DNA from: Vespa crabro
Taxonomy: Eukaryota; Arthropoda; Insecta; Hymenoptera; Vespidae
Direction of reading: 5' to 3'
Assembly (NCBI RefSeq): GCF_910589235.1
Contig: NC_060974.1
Span: forward strand, 1,045,001 to 1,109,000
Length of the DNA stretch: 64,000 nucleotides
Below the pieces are notes generated by a model. It saw only the letters and a program-made list of their open reading frames with translations. It made no database searches and had not been told where the DNA came from. Positions 40,001 through 53,241 of the stretch are shown one piece after another (position 1 is the first letter of the stretch; each line of letters begins with the position of its first letter). A program made the position numbers and the translations under genes.

Positions 40001-43000
40001 AGCGACTGGCGGACTTGGATCCGTTGCGACTGGTCGAGGCAAAATTATTAGAGTGACTTGTGTACCAAAGGGACTGTCGGAATTATAGATATACCGACTA
40101 GTCTAGGGATGGTTATGCGAGTATCTTGTAAACCAAAGCATCTGTCGGGCTTGGAAATATTCTGATCGGTCGAGTGAAAGTTATGCGGGTTCCTCTCAAA
40201 CCAATGCGTTTGTAGGAAATAGAAATATTCCGAATAGTAGAGAGAAATATGTGCGAGTGCCACTCCAAACAAAGCAAATATCGGACTTGGGATTATTCCG
40301 ACCAGTCGAGGAAATGTTATGCGAGTTATAGTGGAACCATTAAGGCGGTCAGACTTAGAAATATACCGATTAGTCGGGGGAATGATATGCGAGTGCCACT
40401 CGATACATTAAGTCTATGTGACTAGGAAATATGCCGACTAGTCGAGAGAAAGTAATACGAATGAATCTCGACCCAATGCAACTGTCGGACGTGGAAATAA
40501 ATCGAATAGACGAGGAATAGTTATGCGTGTGCCTCTCGAATCAATATGTCTGTCGGACTTGGAATATTCCGACTAGACAAGGTAATGTTTTGCAAGTGCC
40601 TCTCGAAACAATGTTACTATCAGTCCTGGAAATATTCATCTGGAGATATTAATCGAGGGAATGATGTGATTGTGGATTCCCGAACCAATGCGACTTTTCT
40701 ATTTGGAAACATTTCTACTAGTCAAAGGAATTTTGTTCACGTACCTTTCGAACCAGTGCGTCTTTCGGACTTGAAATTTTTTCGAATAATCGCGGGAGAG
40801 TTGTGCGAGTGCCTCTCAGAACAATGCGATAGTCAGAACTAGAAATATTACCACTAGTCGACAGAAAGATGTGCAAGATTCTCGCCAAGCAATGAGACTG
40901 AATACCTAGATATATTCCGCCTAGAGTAGGGAAAGTTGTGCGAGTACTTCTCGGACCAACGCGGCTATAGTACTTAGAAATGCTCCTACTAGTTTAAGGA
41001 AAATTATGATAGGGCATCTCGAATGCGAAAGGCAGCCCTAGATATATTACTCCTAGTCGAGGGAAAGTTATGCGAGAACCTCTAGAAATATTACGACTCT
41101 CGGAATTGGAATTATTCCGTCTATTCGAGAGAATGTTATACTAGTGCTTTTAGAACCACTGCGACAGTCACATCATGAAATATTCCGTCTAGTCGAGAGG
41201 AAGAAATGCCAGTGTCTCTCTAATCAATGCAACTGTCAGACCTTGAAATTTCCCGACAAGTCCAGGAAAAGTTATGCGATTGCCTCACGAACCCATGTGA
41301 TTGTTTGACTTCAAAAGAATGCGACTACACGAGAGTATGTTATACGAGTGCTTCTCTAACCAGTGCAACTTTGGAACTTCGAAATATTTCGGATATTCGA
41401 GGGAATTTTGTGCTTGTTCCTCTCGAACCAGTGCGTCTTATGGATATGGAAATATTCCAGGCAGTCGTGGGAAAGTTGTGCGAGTGCGTCTCGATCCAAT
41501 GCGACTGTCGAACTCGGAACTTTCCAACTAGTCGAAGGAGATTTGTGCGTATGCTCTCACATTATGTCGACTAACAGATTTGGAAACTCTCCGCTTATTC
41601 GAAGGAAAGTTATGTGAAAGCCTCTCGATACAATACGAATGTCGGAATTAGCAATATACCGTCTAGTAGTGGGAATGTTATTCAAACGCCTCACTATCCA
41701 GTGCGTCATTCTGGAGTGAAATTTTTCGTCTAGTCGAGAGAATGCTGAACCCGTACCTCTCGAAACAGTGCGTATTTCGTGCTGGGAAAAAATCCTACTA
41801 ATCAAGGCAAAGGTGTGCGAATGCCTTACTTCAATGCGACTGTCGGACTTCAAAACATTCGAACTAGTCAAGGGAAGTTATTCGAGTGCCTCCAACAATA
41901 CTGCCTCTATCGTATTTAGATATATTCCAACTAGCCGAGGGAATGTTATGAATCTTCGTCTCGCACCAATGCGACTGTAGGAATTGGAAATATTTCGACT
42001 GGTCGAGGGAAATTTATGCGTGTGCATCTCGAACCCATGTGACTGTCATACTCGGAACATTTCGACTATTGGATGGAAAGTTGCGCAAGTGCCACTCCAA
42101 CCAATGCGACTCTCAGACTTGAAATCATTCCGACTAGTCGAGGGAAAGATATGCGTGTGCTGTTCGAACCAATGCGACTGTAGGACCAAGAAATACTCCG
42201 AATAGTCGAGGGAAAGTTATGGAATTATGTCACGCATCAGTGATACTGTCTGATTCGTTATTGTTCCTACTAGTCATAGGAAAAATATAAAAGTGTTTCC
42301 CAATACAATGCGTCTGTCGAACCTAGATAAATTACCCCATGTCGAGGCATAATTATGAGCGTTCCTCTCGAATCAATATAAATGACGGAATTTGAAATCT
42401 TTCGACTAGTCGAAGGATTGCTATAGGAATGCCTCTCGAACCAATAATACTGTCGGACTCATAACCTTACGACAAGTCGAATGAAATTTTTGCGAGTGCC
42501 TCACTAACCAATGCGACTGTCGAATTTGTATATATTCCGACTAGTTGTGAAAAAGTTATGGAAGTTCCTCTCTAAACAATGCGACAGTCGTACCTGGTAA
42601 TATTCTGACCAGTCGAGGGAAAGTTATGTGAGTGATATGTGAAACAATGCGACTATCGGTCTTGGAAGCATTCCAACTAGTCGAGGGAATGTTACGCGAA
42701 TGACTTGTAAACCAATGCGACTGTTGGACTTTTCAAATATTCGTATAGTCGAGAGAAGGATATGTGAATGCCCCTCGAACCGATATCATTGTCGTACATA
42801 TTAAATTTCCCCCTAGCCGAGGGAAAGCTATGTGAGTGGCAAGTGAACCAATGCGACTGTTGTTCTTGGAAAAATCGAGAATAAGTGCGGGAATGTTCAG
42901 CTGGTTCCTCTCTATCCAATTCAAACGTTACACCTAAATATAATTCATTTAGTTGAGGGAAAGATATCCGAATGACTTGTGAGCCAATGTGAATATGAGA

Positions 43001-45070
43001 CATGGAAATATTCAGACTAGTCGAGGAAAAGTTGTGCGTGTGCCGCTGGCAACAATTCGAATGTCAGACCTAGAAATATTCCGACTATTCGTGAGAATGT
43101 TATACGAGTGCCTCACTAACCATTGCTTCGGTCGGATCTAGAAATATTCCACCTAGTCGAGGGAAGGTCATGAGAGTAACAAGTAATTTGTCTATGGGTC
43201 TTGGAAATATTTTATAGAGACGAGAAAAAATTATACGGGTGCCACTCAAATCAATGCGACTGTCGGACATAGAAACAATCCGATTATTCGAGGGAAGTTA
43301 TGCGAGTGACTATCTACCCAAAGCGGATGTGTTAGAAACATTACCTAGTCGGGTAAAAGATATGCGTGTGTCTCTCGGCTGTCTGATTTGGAAATATTCG
43401 GAATAGTCGAAGGAAATTTATGCTAGTTACACTAGTAACTATGCGATTGCTGGACTTGAAAATATCCCGCTTATTAGAATGAAAGTTATGCGAGTGTCAC
43501 TCGAAACAATGCTGCTATCGGACTTTGAAATGACTAATAAAGAGAGAGCAATGCGATTGAATTATGATTCAATGCGAACGTCGTGCTTGAAAATATACCG
43601 AATATTCAAGGAGAATTTATGCGAATGCCTCCAAAACCAATGCGGCGACCGGATTTGGAAACATTCCAAAAGGTTCGAGAAAATTATGTTAGTGACTCGC
43701 GAAAAAAGCGGCTGTCGGACTTGGAAATATTCCTCCGAATCGAGGAAAAGTTACGAGAGTGCCTCTCGAAACAATGTGGCTCTTGGAATTTGAAATACTC
43801 CGACTTGTCGAGGGAAAGTTTTGCGAGTGACACACGAACCAATGCGACTGCCGGACTTGAAATTATATCGCCTATACGAGGGAAAGTAATATGAGTGTCT
43901 TATGAACCAATGAGATATTCGGACTTGGAATCATTCCGATTAGTCGACGGAAATATTTGAGTGTGTTCCTCGAACTAATGCGGCTGTCGGTCTTGGAATT
44001 ATTTCGACAAGACTGGTGAAAGATATACTAGTGCCACTCGAAACAATTATACTGTCAGTCTTGGTAGTACTTCAACTAGTCGAAGTATAGTTATGCAAGT
44101 GAAATGTGAACCAATGTAACTGTCGGTCTTGGAAATATTCCGACTAGTAGTGAGAAAGTTATACGAGTTCCACTCGAAAAAATGCGACTATCAGACTTGG
44201 AAATATTCCAACTAATCGGGTGAAGTTAGGAGAGTGCCACACGAAACAAATTAACTGTCGGCTTTGAAAATATCTCTACTAGTCGAAATATAGGTATGCG
44301 AATGAATTGGGAAGCGATGAGACTATCGTACTTGGAAATATTCCGACTAGTCATGTGAAAGATATGCGAGTGCCACTCGGAAAAAATTGACTGTCGGTCT
44401 TGAAAATACTTCTACTAGTCGAAGTATAGTTATGCAAGTGAAATGTGAACCAATGTAACTGTCGGTCTTGGAAATATTCCGACTAGTAGTGAGAAAGTTA
44501 TACGAGTTCCACTCGAAAAAATGCGACTATCAGACTTGGAAATATTCCAACTAATCGGGTGAAGTTAGGAGAGTGCCACACGAAACAAATTAACTGTCGG
44601 CTTTGAAAATATCTCTACTAGTCGAAATATAGGTATGCGAATGAATTGGGAAGCGATGAGACTATCGTACTTGGAAATATTCCGACTAGTCATGTGAAAG
44701 ATATGCGAGTGCCACTCGGAAAAAATTGACTGTCGGTCTTGAAAATACTTCTACTAGTCGAAGTATAGATATGCGAGTGAATTGTGAAGCAATGAGAATT
44801 TTGTGCTTCGAAATATTCAAACTAACCGGTAGGAATTTATGGGAGTGCTATTCGATCCAATGCGGCTGCTGTGCTTGGACATATTCCGACTTGACGAGGG
44901 TGAGTTACGCGAGTGACTCTAGAATCAATGCGGCTGTTGGATGGAGAAATATTCCGACAAGCAAAAGGAAAATTATGAGAGTGTCCTCGGGCGCATGCGA
45001 TTGTCAGATATAGAAATATTCCGACCAGTCGAGAGAAAGATTTCAGAGTTGAGTGTGAAATAATGCTGTC
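34093..45070 (+). repeat. 68-bp satellite, forward array (~160 monomers)
   Basis: Continuous diverged tandem array. The monomer in order is GGAAATATTCC (its last C shared with the next box), CGACTAGTCG, AGGGAAAGTTATG, CGAGTGCCTCTCG, AACCAATG, CGACTGTCG, GACTT, summing to 68 bp. Exact CGACTAGTCG boxes are seen, for example, at 39,843-39,852 and 40,435-40,444. Monomers differ widely by point changes and small indels. The consensus carries one TAG in the ACTAGT core, which meets a given frame every 204 bp; this accounts for the many 60-75-codon frames here, which are not genes. Confidence 0.93.
44081..44758 (+). repeat. Tandem 339-bp duplication of five satellite monomers
   Basis: The block 44,081-44,419 (from CGAAGTATAGTTATGCAAG) is followed directly by an apparently identical copy at 44,420-44,758, read base by base. 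A third CGAAGTATAG at 44,759 begins the next unit, which then diverges. Surrounding monomers differ at many positions, so this pentamer duplication is much younger than the array. Confidence 0.88.
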
Positions 45071-48062
45071 ATAATAAAATATCGTAATAAAGACATTAAT
45101 AAAAATAACAATAGTAATAATAGTGATAATAAGAACAATAATAAAAACGATAATATGATAACAATAGTAACAATAATAACGATAATAACGATTATAAGGA
45201 TAATAACGTTAATAATAATAATATAAATAATAACGATAATAATAAAGATAATTTTAATAGTAAATATTATAACGACATTAATAACGAAATTACGGAAAAT
45301 AAGTATCATAAACATAATAAAGTTAATAACGATAATAATGATAATTGCAATAATAACGTTAATAACGTTAATAAAAATATTAATAAAAATAATAATAATA
45401 AAAATAATAACGATAATAACGATATTACTCATTATAACGAAATAAACTATAATAATGATAATAACGACAAAAATTACCATTATAGTTATAATAACGATAA
45501 TTACGTTGATAACAAAACTAATAATGACAATAATATTAATAAAAACGACAATAAAGAAAGTAACTATAATGACGATAATTACGGTAATAACGTTGAAACA
45601 ATAATAATAACGATTATAATAATAGTAACGATTGTAACGACAATAATAACGATAAAATCGATTATAACTATTATCACGAAAATAACGATTATAACAATAA
45701 TAACATTAATTACGATAATAATAATATTCATAACAATAAGAAAGTCAACAACGATAAAAACAATAATAGCGATAATAACTATAATATTGACAATAACGTA
45801 AGTAACGATAATAACGATAAAATGATTATGACAATAATAACGATATTAACGTTAACAAAGATAATTAGAACAATAAAAACATATTAACGATAAATCGAAA
45901 ATGACGATAATAACGATAAGAATGTTAATAACAATGAAAATGACGATAATAATAAAAATAACCATTATAACGATAATAACTCTAATAACGGCAGTAATAA
46001 GAATAATAATAATAAGAAGAATTATGATAATAATAATGACGATATTAACAATGTTAATTATTATAACGATATTAATGATAATTAAGATAATAATGACCAT
46101 AATAACAATAATAATGGTAATAAAGATAATGACGTTAATAACAAAAATAATAATCAAAATAATGATAATAATAAGGACAATAACGATAATAATGTTAATA
46201 ACTATAATAACGATAATTACGATAGTAAGGTTAAAACGATAATAATAACTATTATAATAATAGTACCGATAATAACGACAATAATAACGATAGAATCGAT
46301 AATAACGATCAAGACGACAATAACGTTAATAACTATAATAAAATAATAACGCTAAAAAGGTTAATAGCGATAATAATAAAGATAATTTTAATAGTTACGA
46401 TAATAACGACGAGAATAATGAACTTAACGAAAATAAGTATTATAACCATAATAAAGTTAATGACGATAATAATGATAATAGCAATAATAACGTCAACAAT
46501 GATAATAAAATAAGAATAAGTATAATTAAAATAATAATAGTTGAAGTAATAACGAAAATAACAATAATAATAAAAACAATAAGTATAATAACAATAATAA
46601 TAATAATAATAATGTGGATAATATCGATATAAATAATTATAACGATATTAATGATAATAACGATAATAACGTTAAAACAAAAATAATAATGATGATAACA
46701 ATAATAATAGCAACAATAACGATAATAATAATTATAACGGTAATATCAATAGTAATGGTAATAACGATTATAACTATAAAAACGTTAATAACGAAAATAA
46801 TAACATTACTAATAATAATAATTGTATGCATGATAATAACTATAATAATAACGATAATAACGACAATAACGATTATAATAAAAATAAAAATAATCTACAC
46901 AATAAAAATAAATATAACATAAATAATGATAATAATAATATTAAAAATAATATCGATAATAACCATAATAACGTATATAAAGACAACAGCGCTAATAAAA
47001 ATAATAACTATAATAACGATAATAACAATTATAATAACAATAATTTTATTGATAATAATAATAATAACTTTATTAACGATAAACATTATTGTAATAGTAA
47101 TAGTAACAAAAGAATAATAACAATAATAATAGTAATGGAAATAGTAATAATAAAAATAATAATAATAAATATAATAATAACAGTTACATAAATAATAATA
47201 ATAGTAATAAAAATTATTATAATAAATATTATATAAGAAAAAAATTAAAACGATAATAAAGATAATAACGATGATGACCATAACAAAGATTATAACGATA
47301 ATAATAATAATAATAATAAGGTAATTATTAAAATAGTAACAAAAATTATAATAATTATAATAATAAAACTAATAACTATAATAACAATTATAATTATAAT
47401 TATAATAATAATAATAATTGTAAAAATAATAGTAATCATAATTGCGATTATAACAATAATCACGATAATAAAAATAAAAACAATAATAGTGATAATAACG
47501 ATATTATCAGTAATAACGGTAATGAAGATAATAATAACGAAGCAAATAATAACGTTAAAATCGGTAATAATTATAATAAAAACGATAATAATAATTATTA
47601 TAATAATAATAATAATAGTAATAACGATAATAAAGATAATTATGATAATAACGATAATAACTGTAACAGTAATGATAATGATAATAACGTTAATTACGTA
47701 AAGAAATAATGTTAATAACAATAATACTAAGGATAATAATAAAAATGGTGATAATAATAATAACAACAATAATAATTATTAATATATTTACGATAATAAT
47801 CATAATAACTAGAATATTGAAATTATGATAATGACGATAATATTGTAAATGGCGACAATAATAGCAATAATAACGTTAATAACGATAGCAACAGTAATAA
47901 GCATAATAACGATAATAATCTTCATAAAGATGATCTTGACGATAATAATAGTAGTAACGAAAATATCCACAATAAAAGAGAAAATAACGATAATAACATG
48001 TATAACGATTATAAGGATAATAACCATAATGAAGATAATAACGATAATAAGTTTAAGACCGA
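45071..48062 (+). repeat. AACGATAAT array, block 6
   Basis: AAT/AAC/GAT triplets with frequent CpG, beginning right at the end of the forward 68-bp array and ending at the 3' tail of LINE copy D. A stretch near 47,330-47,420 is richer in ATTATAATA. No gene seen. Confidence 0.95.
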
Positions 48063-48360
48063 TTTTTCTTGATGGTCTGAGAATGTCAATCTTTACACAT
48101 TAACGCAGGGACCCTACCAGCCAGAGGAACCCTTCACCATTCGGGTCCCCCATAAGTCCCTGGACTGTCGGGCTCACCGTTGGAATAGGGACTACCGACT
48201 AAACTTCTATCTAACAGAGTAGCATATTGAAACAATCCCGGCATCGACATGGGGCATTTCTTCGGGATGGCGCTAAAACATCAGGTCCTTTTACGGCATT
48301 CTCCCTTCGGCTATACGGCGCCGGAGCCTGGAGCAACGTTAAGGGCGCCTCTATTAGCCG
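48063..48360 (-). other. LINE copy D 3' end and 3' UTR
   Basis: Homologous to the 3' ends of copies B and C, with the shared phrases GATGGTCTGAGAAT and TCAGGTCCTTTTA and an A-rich terminus abutting the AACGATAAT array. Confidence 0.75.
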
Positions 48361-49004
48361 CTCGTCTCCATCTTTTTCTTCGCAAGATAGCCCTGACGTA
48401 CCAGGCCACCTTATTCCACACCTCTTGTCCTCGGAGAATTTTCTCGACATCGTTTTCTGACGAGAAGTCTCCGAGGTCCTAGTCAAAGGCGGAACGTTCG
48501 ACGCTCCAATGGGCACATTTGATGAACGTGTGGTGGACGCCTTCGACGTTCGAGTAACCATAGGGACAGTTGCTGTCTGCTACCTTCCTCATTTTTGCGA
48601 GATAGAAGAAGAACAAGTCATGTCTGTTAAGAATTGGGTGAGATAATAGTCGAATACCCCGCTGCCCGGTTTTGCCAGCTGTCTAGCCGACTGATGAGTC
48701 GGCAGTCCATCTGTATCTAGGCTCCTGTTCCCATCTGCTTTGCCAGGTCTCAATGCTGCTAGACTTAGCGAGACTTGATACCTCCTCCATTCCTAAAACG
48801 GGCTTCTGCTGGTAGACGCATTGTCTCGCCAGGGCTAGTAGATCGATCGGGATTATTCCCGCGAGCACTAGCACCGCGGCCGCAGAGAACGTGCTGTAGG
48901 AGCAAGCGATTCGGAGATCGCCCCAATCCTCTTTACCGCGATTATGGGCTTGCGATATTTCTCGTGTTACAGCGACTCAGCCCAGAATTTCGCTCCGTAT
49001 TGCA
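48361..49004 (-). pseudogene. LINE copy D ORF2 C-terminal region, broken
   Basis: The piece 48,874-48,683 reads VLAGIIPIDLLALARQCVYQ and IETWQSRWEQEPRYRWT. This matches the conserved post-RT block of R1-clade ORF2 (LAGIPPIDLLA and W-RRW-GRWT). Downstream sequence is frameshifted up to the 3' UTR. Confidence 0.75.
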
Positions 49005-50224
49005 TCACTGCTTCGGCAACGCGCAACAGTAGTCGCCTCGGGGGCCGATTACATTAGCCATGCGTGTGCCAAACGAGGCTACAAGTTTTGCCGGCTTGTC
49101 AGCAGCCCTAATTATATGTTCTCCAACATTGAGACTGCTATCGTACATTACCCCTAAGTATTTGACAGCCGAAATATTCTGGACAGTCGCGTCTCCTACA
49201 TTGAAACTGCGCAAGTCGTTGTTGCGCTTCTACATAAGTAGCACGATCTCAGACTTCTGGTCTGCAAAAGACAGCCAGTGTTCTTTCATCCAGAAGATAA
49301 CTCTGCGCAGGACTAGGTTGAACAGCAACCGTGTCTCCTCCGTGTCTCTCGTAGTTATGACAACTACAATGTCATCAGGTACCCCACAATGAAAGAACCC
49401 ACAGGGACTGCCATACGTATCATACCGTCGTAGAAAATATTATAGAAATCCGGTCCCAGTATTGAGCCCTGGGCTGCACCGGATGTAAACTCTAAGCTTC
49501 TCGGACGATCGCCAGTATTGTATTTTAGGAAGCGCTCGTTCAGGTAATCCCCGAGTATTCGGAGTAGATAGCTAGGAACTCTGAAATTACGTTGGAGCGC
49601 TTCCTTTGCCGAGTCCCACTTGACGGCATTTCTCACGTCTTAGGAGGCTAGCAGACACATGGGCGAGATAGATGATACCCTCGCTTCGAGACTTTAGCGC
49701 CGTGACAACCTCCTGGCCCGCATGGATGGTGGAGAGGTCGGATCGAAATCCATACTGCCGAGCAGCAATATCGCACGCTGCCTTCACAGCCGCGTGCAGA
49801 GGTGACTGAGGCAGGAGATTGCCAGCCGTATCAAGCATATATATAGGCCTGTATGGCAAAATGGCATCTACTGGACACTTGCCCTTCCTTATGAGCCCAA
49901 GTCTTCCTTTTTTCCAAAAGAGGGGGAAGATGTCCTCCTTGAGGAACATGTTATACATATTTAGCAAGAGCTCAGGGTTATACTGCGCGACGGCTTTCAT
50001 TCCTTCCGCTGGAAAGACGTCCGTCTTGTAACTCTTTTGTTCCGCATGAAAGATGCGGACGTGAGTAGCTCTCCCTCCGTAAACTGTGGCGCTTCTGGGC
50101 TGCCAGAAGCAGACGGGCAAACCTCTCTCTTCGGTTGTGAGAAGAATAGTGTATTAACGATATTCTCCAATCTAGTATGCACGACCCCAGATTGCGAGTG
50201 ACGATCAGGTACTCTAATACCCAT
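49005..50224 (-). pseudogene. LINE copy D ORF2 reverse transcriptase, broken
   Basis: The most informative RT in the window. Pieces: 50,224-49,997 (GSPEAPQFTEGELLTSASFM); 50,120-49,587 (FPAEGMKAVAQYNPELLLNM, YRPIYMLDTAGNLL, RQYGFRSDLSTIHAG); 49,636-49,364 (SGAAQGSILGPDFYNIFYDG); 49,214-49,005 (SAVKYLGVMYDSSLN). This order and these phrases identify an R1-clade RT. The expected YADD box after GSFIVGY is replaced by LMTL through a frame change. Confidence 0.85.
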
Positions 50225-50399
50225 GGATTCTGGTCGATATCAAGGCCCAGCTCCTTCCAGCATCATCGTTGTCTGGCTTCGATGGTACTCTTCAGTAATT
50301 TTTGGCTGCTTGATACTGTGCGGCCAAGGAGACAGCATCGAAATCGCGTCTCTTCGTTCATTCTACTATCCGGAGAGGACTTAAACCTTCATCTATGGC

Positions 50400-51137
50400 T
50401 GAAGACAGCCTATATCGATCAATTTTTATGATATTCCACTTGGGGGGCGAGTTGAACTTGTCACAACTGGCCTCCTATCGGGTACGTCGAATAGGTTGTA
50501 ATGATGATCGCTCTCAGTGTAATCTTGGATTACCCGCCATTCTGCGAAACTTGCCACAAGGTGTTCGTTGCTAGAGAAACGTCCAGGGTCGTCTCCCTAT
50601 AACCAGGCCTACGGAAGGTTGAGGTCGAGCCTGTGTTGAGCACTGCTTGCTCCAGTCCCGACACCACCTCCTTTCGTCTTCCTTTGGGGTCCGGCCTGGC
50701 CTTCCCCCATTCGATAATTTGGCATTGAAGTCTCCAGTCACATTGAGATCCTCTTGCATTTACCGCAGGGCGTCTTCCAGGTCGACCAGTTTGTACTGCA
50801 AGTCATCTATCCAGTCGTTCGTGGTGTGATAAACGCTGACACATGTCATCGAGGTATGTCTCACCGAAACTTAACCGCGACCGGCTCCATGATCCGACAC
50901 ATGTATCTGTCAGGTATCTGGGATCCAGATAGCCGCCGTGCCCATTTCGTCGGCGTACCAACCTACTCCTGCTTTGTTCTGGAACTGTTGGTTCATTAGA
51001 ACAATATAAACTTTTTTCTCAGATCGGAGCAGAGTTAGAAGGTGGTGAGCCGTTCTGCTCCTATTGACGTTACCGTACAGTACACTGATCCATTTTTCTT
51101 GTATGCAGTTGCAAGGGCCTCCTAGCAGGTATTGCAC
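50400..51137 (-). pseudogene. LINE copy D ORF2 endonuclease, broken
   Basis: The first piece, 51,137-50,910, has GNVNRSRTAHHLLTLL, VLMNQQFQNKAGVG and DEMGTAAIWIPD, aligned with copy A's start. A second piece at 50,759-50,571 has MQEDLNVTGDFNAK, keeping the GDFNAK motif intact, before a frameshift. Confidence 0.75.
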
Positions 51138-51149
51138 GTCCTTGATCCG

Positions 51150-52347
51150 GCCAGGTGTTTCTTGGGATCAGAAACGCTAATGGAGCACAAAAAGTATGTG
51201 GGCTGTTTGTCCTTACAGTCTTTGATCTGGTACCCTTGCCGCCGTTGAAATATCAAAACTTATTTCGATCGGGGCTTTGCAAGAGGCACTATGGTTTCCA
51301 AAGTCGAGGCAGCGGTAGCAACGTCTTAGTTCTGCTCCTCTCCTAACTTTGCAACAGACAATGCCGACCAGCACTCGGCCGGCCTTCACAAGCTACACAG
51401 CAGCTTCCTCTTATATTTTGACGTGGGACAGGTGTTGCTATCTCGAGTTGGAGTACGTCATTTTAACTTTGATTTTCTCCGCGTAGGCTGGAAGGTTCCT
51501 CATTAGTGCCTTCTCGACATCTACCACCGATGTACAGCAATCGCTGTGGCGTATCTCAAGCGTAGCTCTGGCGACCAGTTCCGTGATTTTACTCGTGTCT
51601 CTTACTCCTTTCCTCAGGGATTATCTGAATGAGTCCCTAATCTCCGTAGTGGTCTTCTTGAGTTCGAGGAGAATCTCTCCCGTTCTGGTCTGCCGGATCG
51701 ATCTAAGGTCTACCTCTGCAGCGCTAGTCTTGAGGCTCTGGTGAATAACTCCGACTATGTCTGTTTAGTTTTACCTTGCGCAGGTTTCAGGAGGTTAGCG
51801 TCCGGTTTCGTTCTCTTTCTTGGCTGGTCCTCTGATATGCTCGGCTTCTTTATTCCTGCGTTAGGAGTCTTGTAGCCTTCTTCACAGTTATTTCCCTCTT
51901 TCTCGTCTTCTTGACGACCTCCGTATACTTGGTGCCTTCGGCCGTTTTCGCCTCTTGCCTTGGTCTTTTGAAGCTTTCTTCAGGCAAATGCGGCGGGCTT
52001 GTGGCTACTCCCTTAAATGCGCCAGAATTTGTTACAGAGTTTGCCCATGTGCTCTGAGAGACCCGAACGAAGGTACACGTTCCCTTATTGATCTTTGTTC
52101 AAGATTTATACACCATCTCGCGGTTGTCAATGATCTTCTGTAGTTCTGGGATTCCTTGCTATGTCGCAATGTTTATGGTCGGCGGTCTAGTAATAGCTGT
52201 ACTCATATTGGCTAGGTGGAGTTTCGATAGAGCGAATTTCTCTATCTCTCGAACTTGTTGTCTCCCCTTCGCAGGCTGGATATGTGACATCAAGCCGGAG
52301 AGTCGCATAATCCCAAAGGCCCTGGCAGCCCATTGACACACTTCCAA
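51150..52347 (-). pseudogene. LINE copy D ORF1 (gag-like), broken
   Basis: The N-terminal piece at 52,347-52,159 includes SHIQPAKGRQQVREIEKFAL and SKLHLANM, a charged stretch that could form a coiled coil. Toward the C-terminus, at about 51,345-51,290 in minus sense, RRCYRCLDFGNHSASCK is a CCHC zinc knuckle whose metal-binding His position is Asn. The second knuckle is frameshifted. Intermediate parts match copy A by nucleotide similarity. Confidence 0.7.
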
Positions 52348-52802
52348 GAGGCTTTCTTCATATCATACCCATCCTGCCGCTTTAGACACACCGCAGGCCA
52401 GTTAGCCTACCTGTGGTGCTCTTCCTGATGCATTATCCAGAGCTGGAGCCAGATTTCCTACGCGAAGCTCCAGACAGTTGCTGGTTGACAACGGCAGGTT
52501 GCCTGCCCCACAACCACCTGACGCCACCGAGGCGTGGGTGTAACTTCCACGCTCTATCTTGCCTTTCGCTATATTATCCATTATGAGAATTTAATTGAGG
52601 CAAGCACCCCAAAGGAAAGGAAAGGATGGGAAGGAAGCTTGAGAGGGATAGAAAGGATAGAAAAAGATATGACAGAAGAACAAAGAAAGGAAAAACCGTC
52701 CAAGAACAACCACCCAACAATCACACAGTCCCTCTTATTCGTCTCTTTCGACAAGTAAGGATTTCTGTGGGCATATTCTTCTTCCCGCTACCCACAGTGG
52801 GG

Positions 52803-53096
52803 AACGATAATAACAATAATATTAACGATAATGATAATAATAAGAGTCATAATAATTATAATAACAATAACCATAATAACGATAATAATAATATCAATAA
52901 CAACGAAAATCACAATTATAACGGTTATAGCGATAATAACGATTATAATAATTATTATGATAATAACGATAATTATAAGATCAACGATTGCTACGCTAAT
53001 AATGATATTAACGATAATAACCATATTAATGACAATAATAACGATAAACACAGTAATTATAATAATAAGAATTAAAAAGATAATGACTATAATAAT

Positions 53097-53138
<42 letters not shown>

Positions 53139-53241
53139 AATAACGATAATTACGATTATAAGTATAATAATGATAATAACCATAATAACGATAACAACAA
53201 TAATAATGATAATAATTTTAATAACGTTAATATTAATAGTA
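52803..53241 (+). repeat. AACGATAAT array, block 7
   Basis: AAT/AAC/GAT triplets between the 5' end of LINE copy D and the reverse 68-bp array. No gene seen. Confidence 0.93.

Larger units (their letters stand above)
48063..52802 (-). mobile_element. R1-clade non-LTR retrotransposon, copy D (near full length, decayed)
   Basis: Minus-strand element of about 4.74 kb with 5' region (52,802-52,348), ORF1, endonuclease, RT, C-terminal region and 3' UTR. The 3' tail is an interrupted A-tract (TTTTTCTT at 48,063-48,070). Its RT retains the fingers/palm blocks lost from copy A. Both flanks are AACGATAAT array, with the right flank starting in register with AACGATAATAAC. Frameshifts and stops throughout. 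Confidence 0.9.

Noticed and set aside
34093..45070. CRISPR-like array (short repeats at regular spacing)
   Set aside because: The entire 68-bp unit is repeated with no unique spacers, and the setting is eukaryotic.
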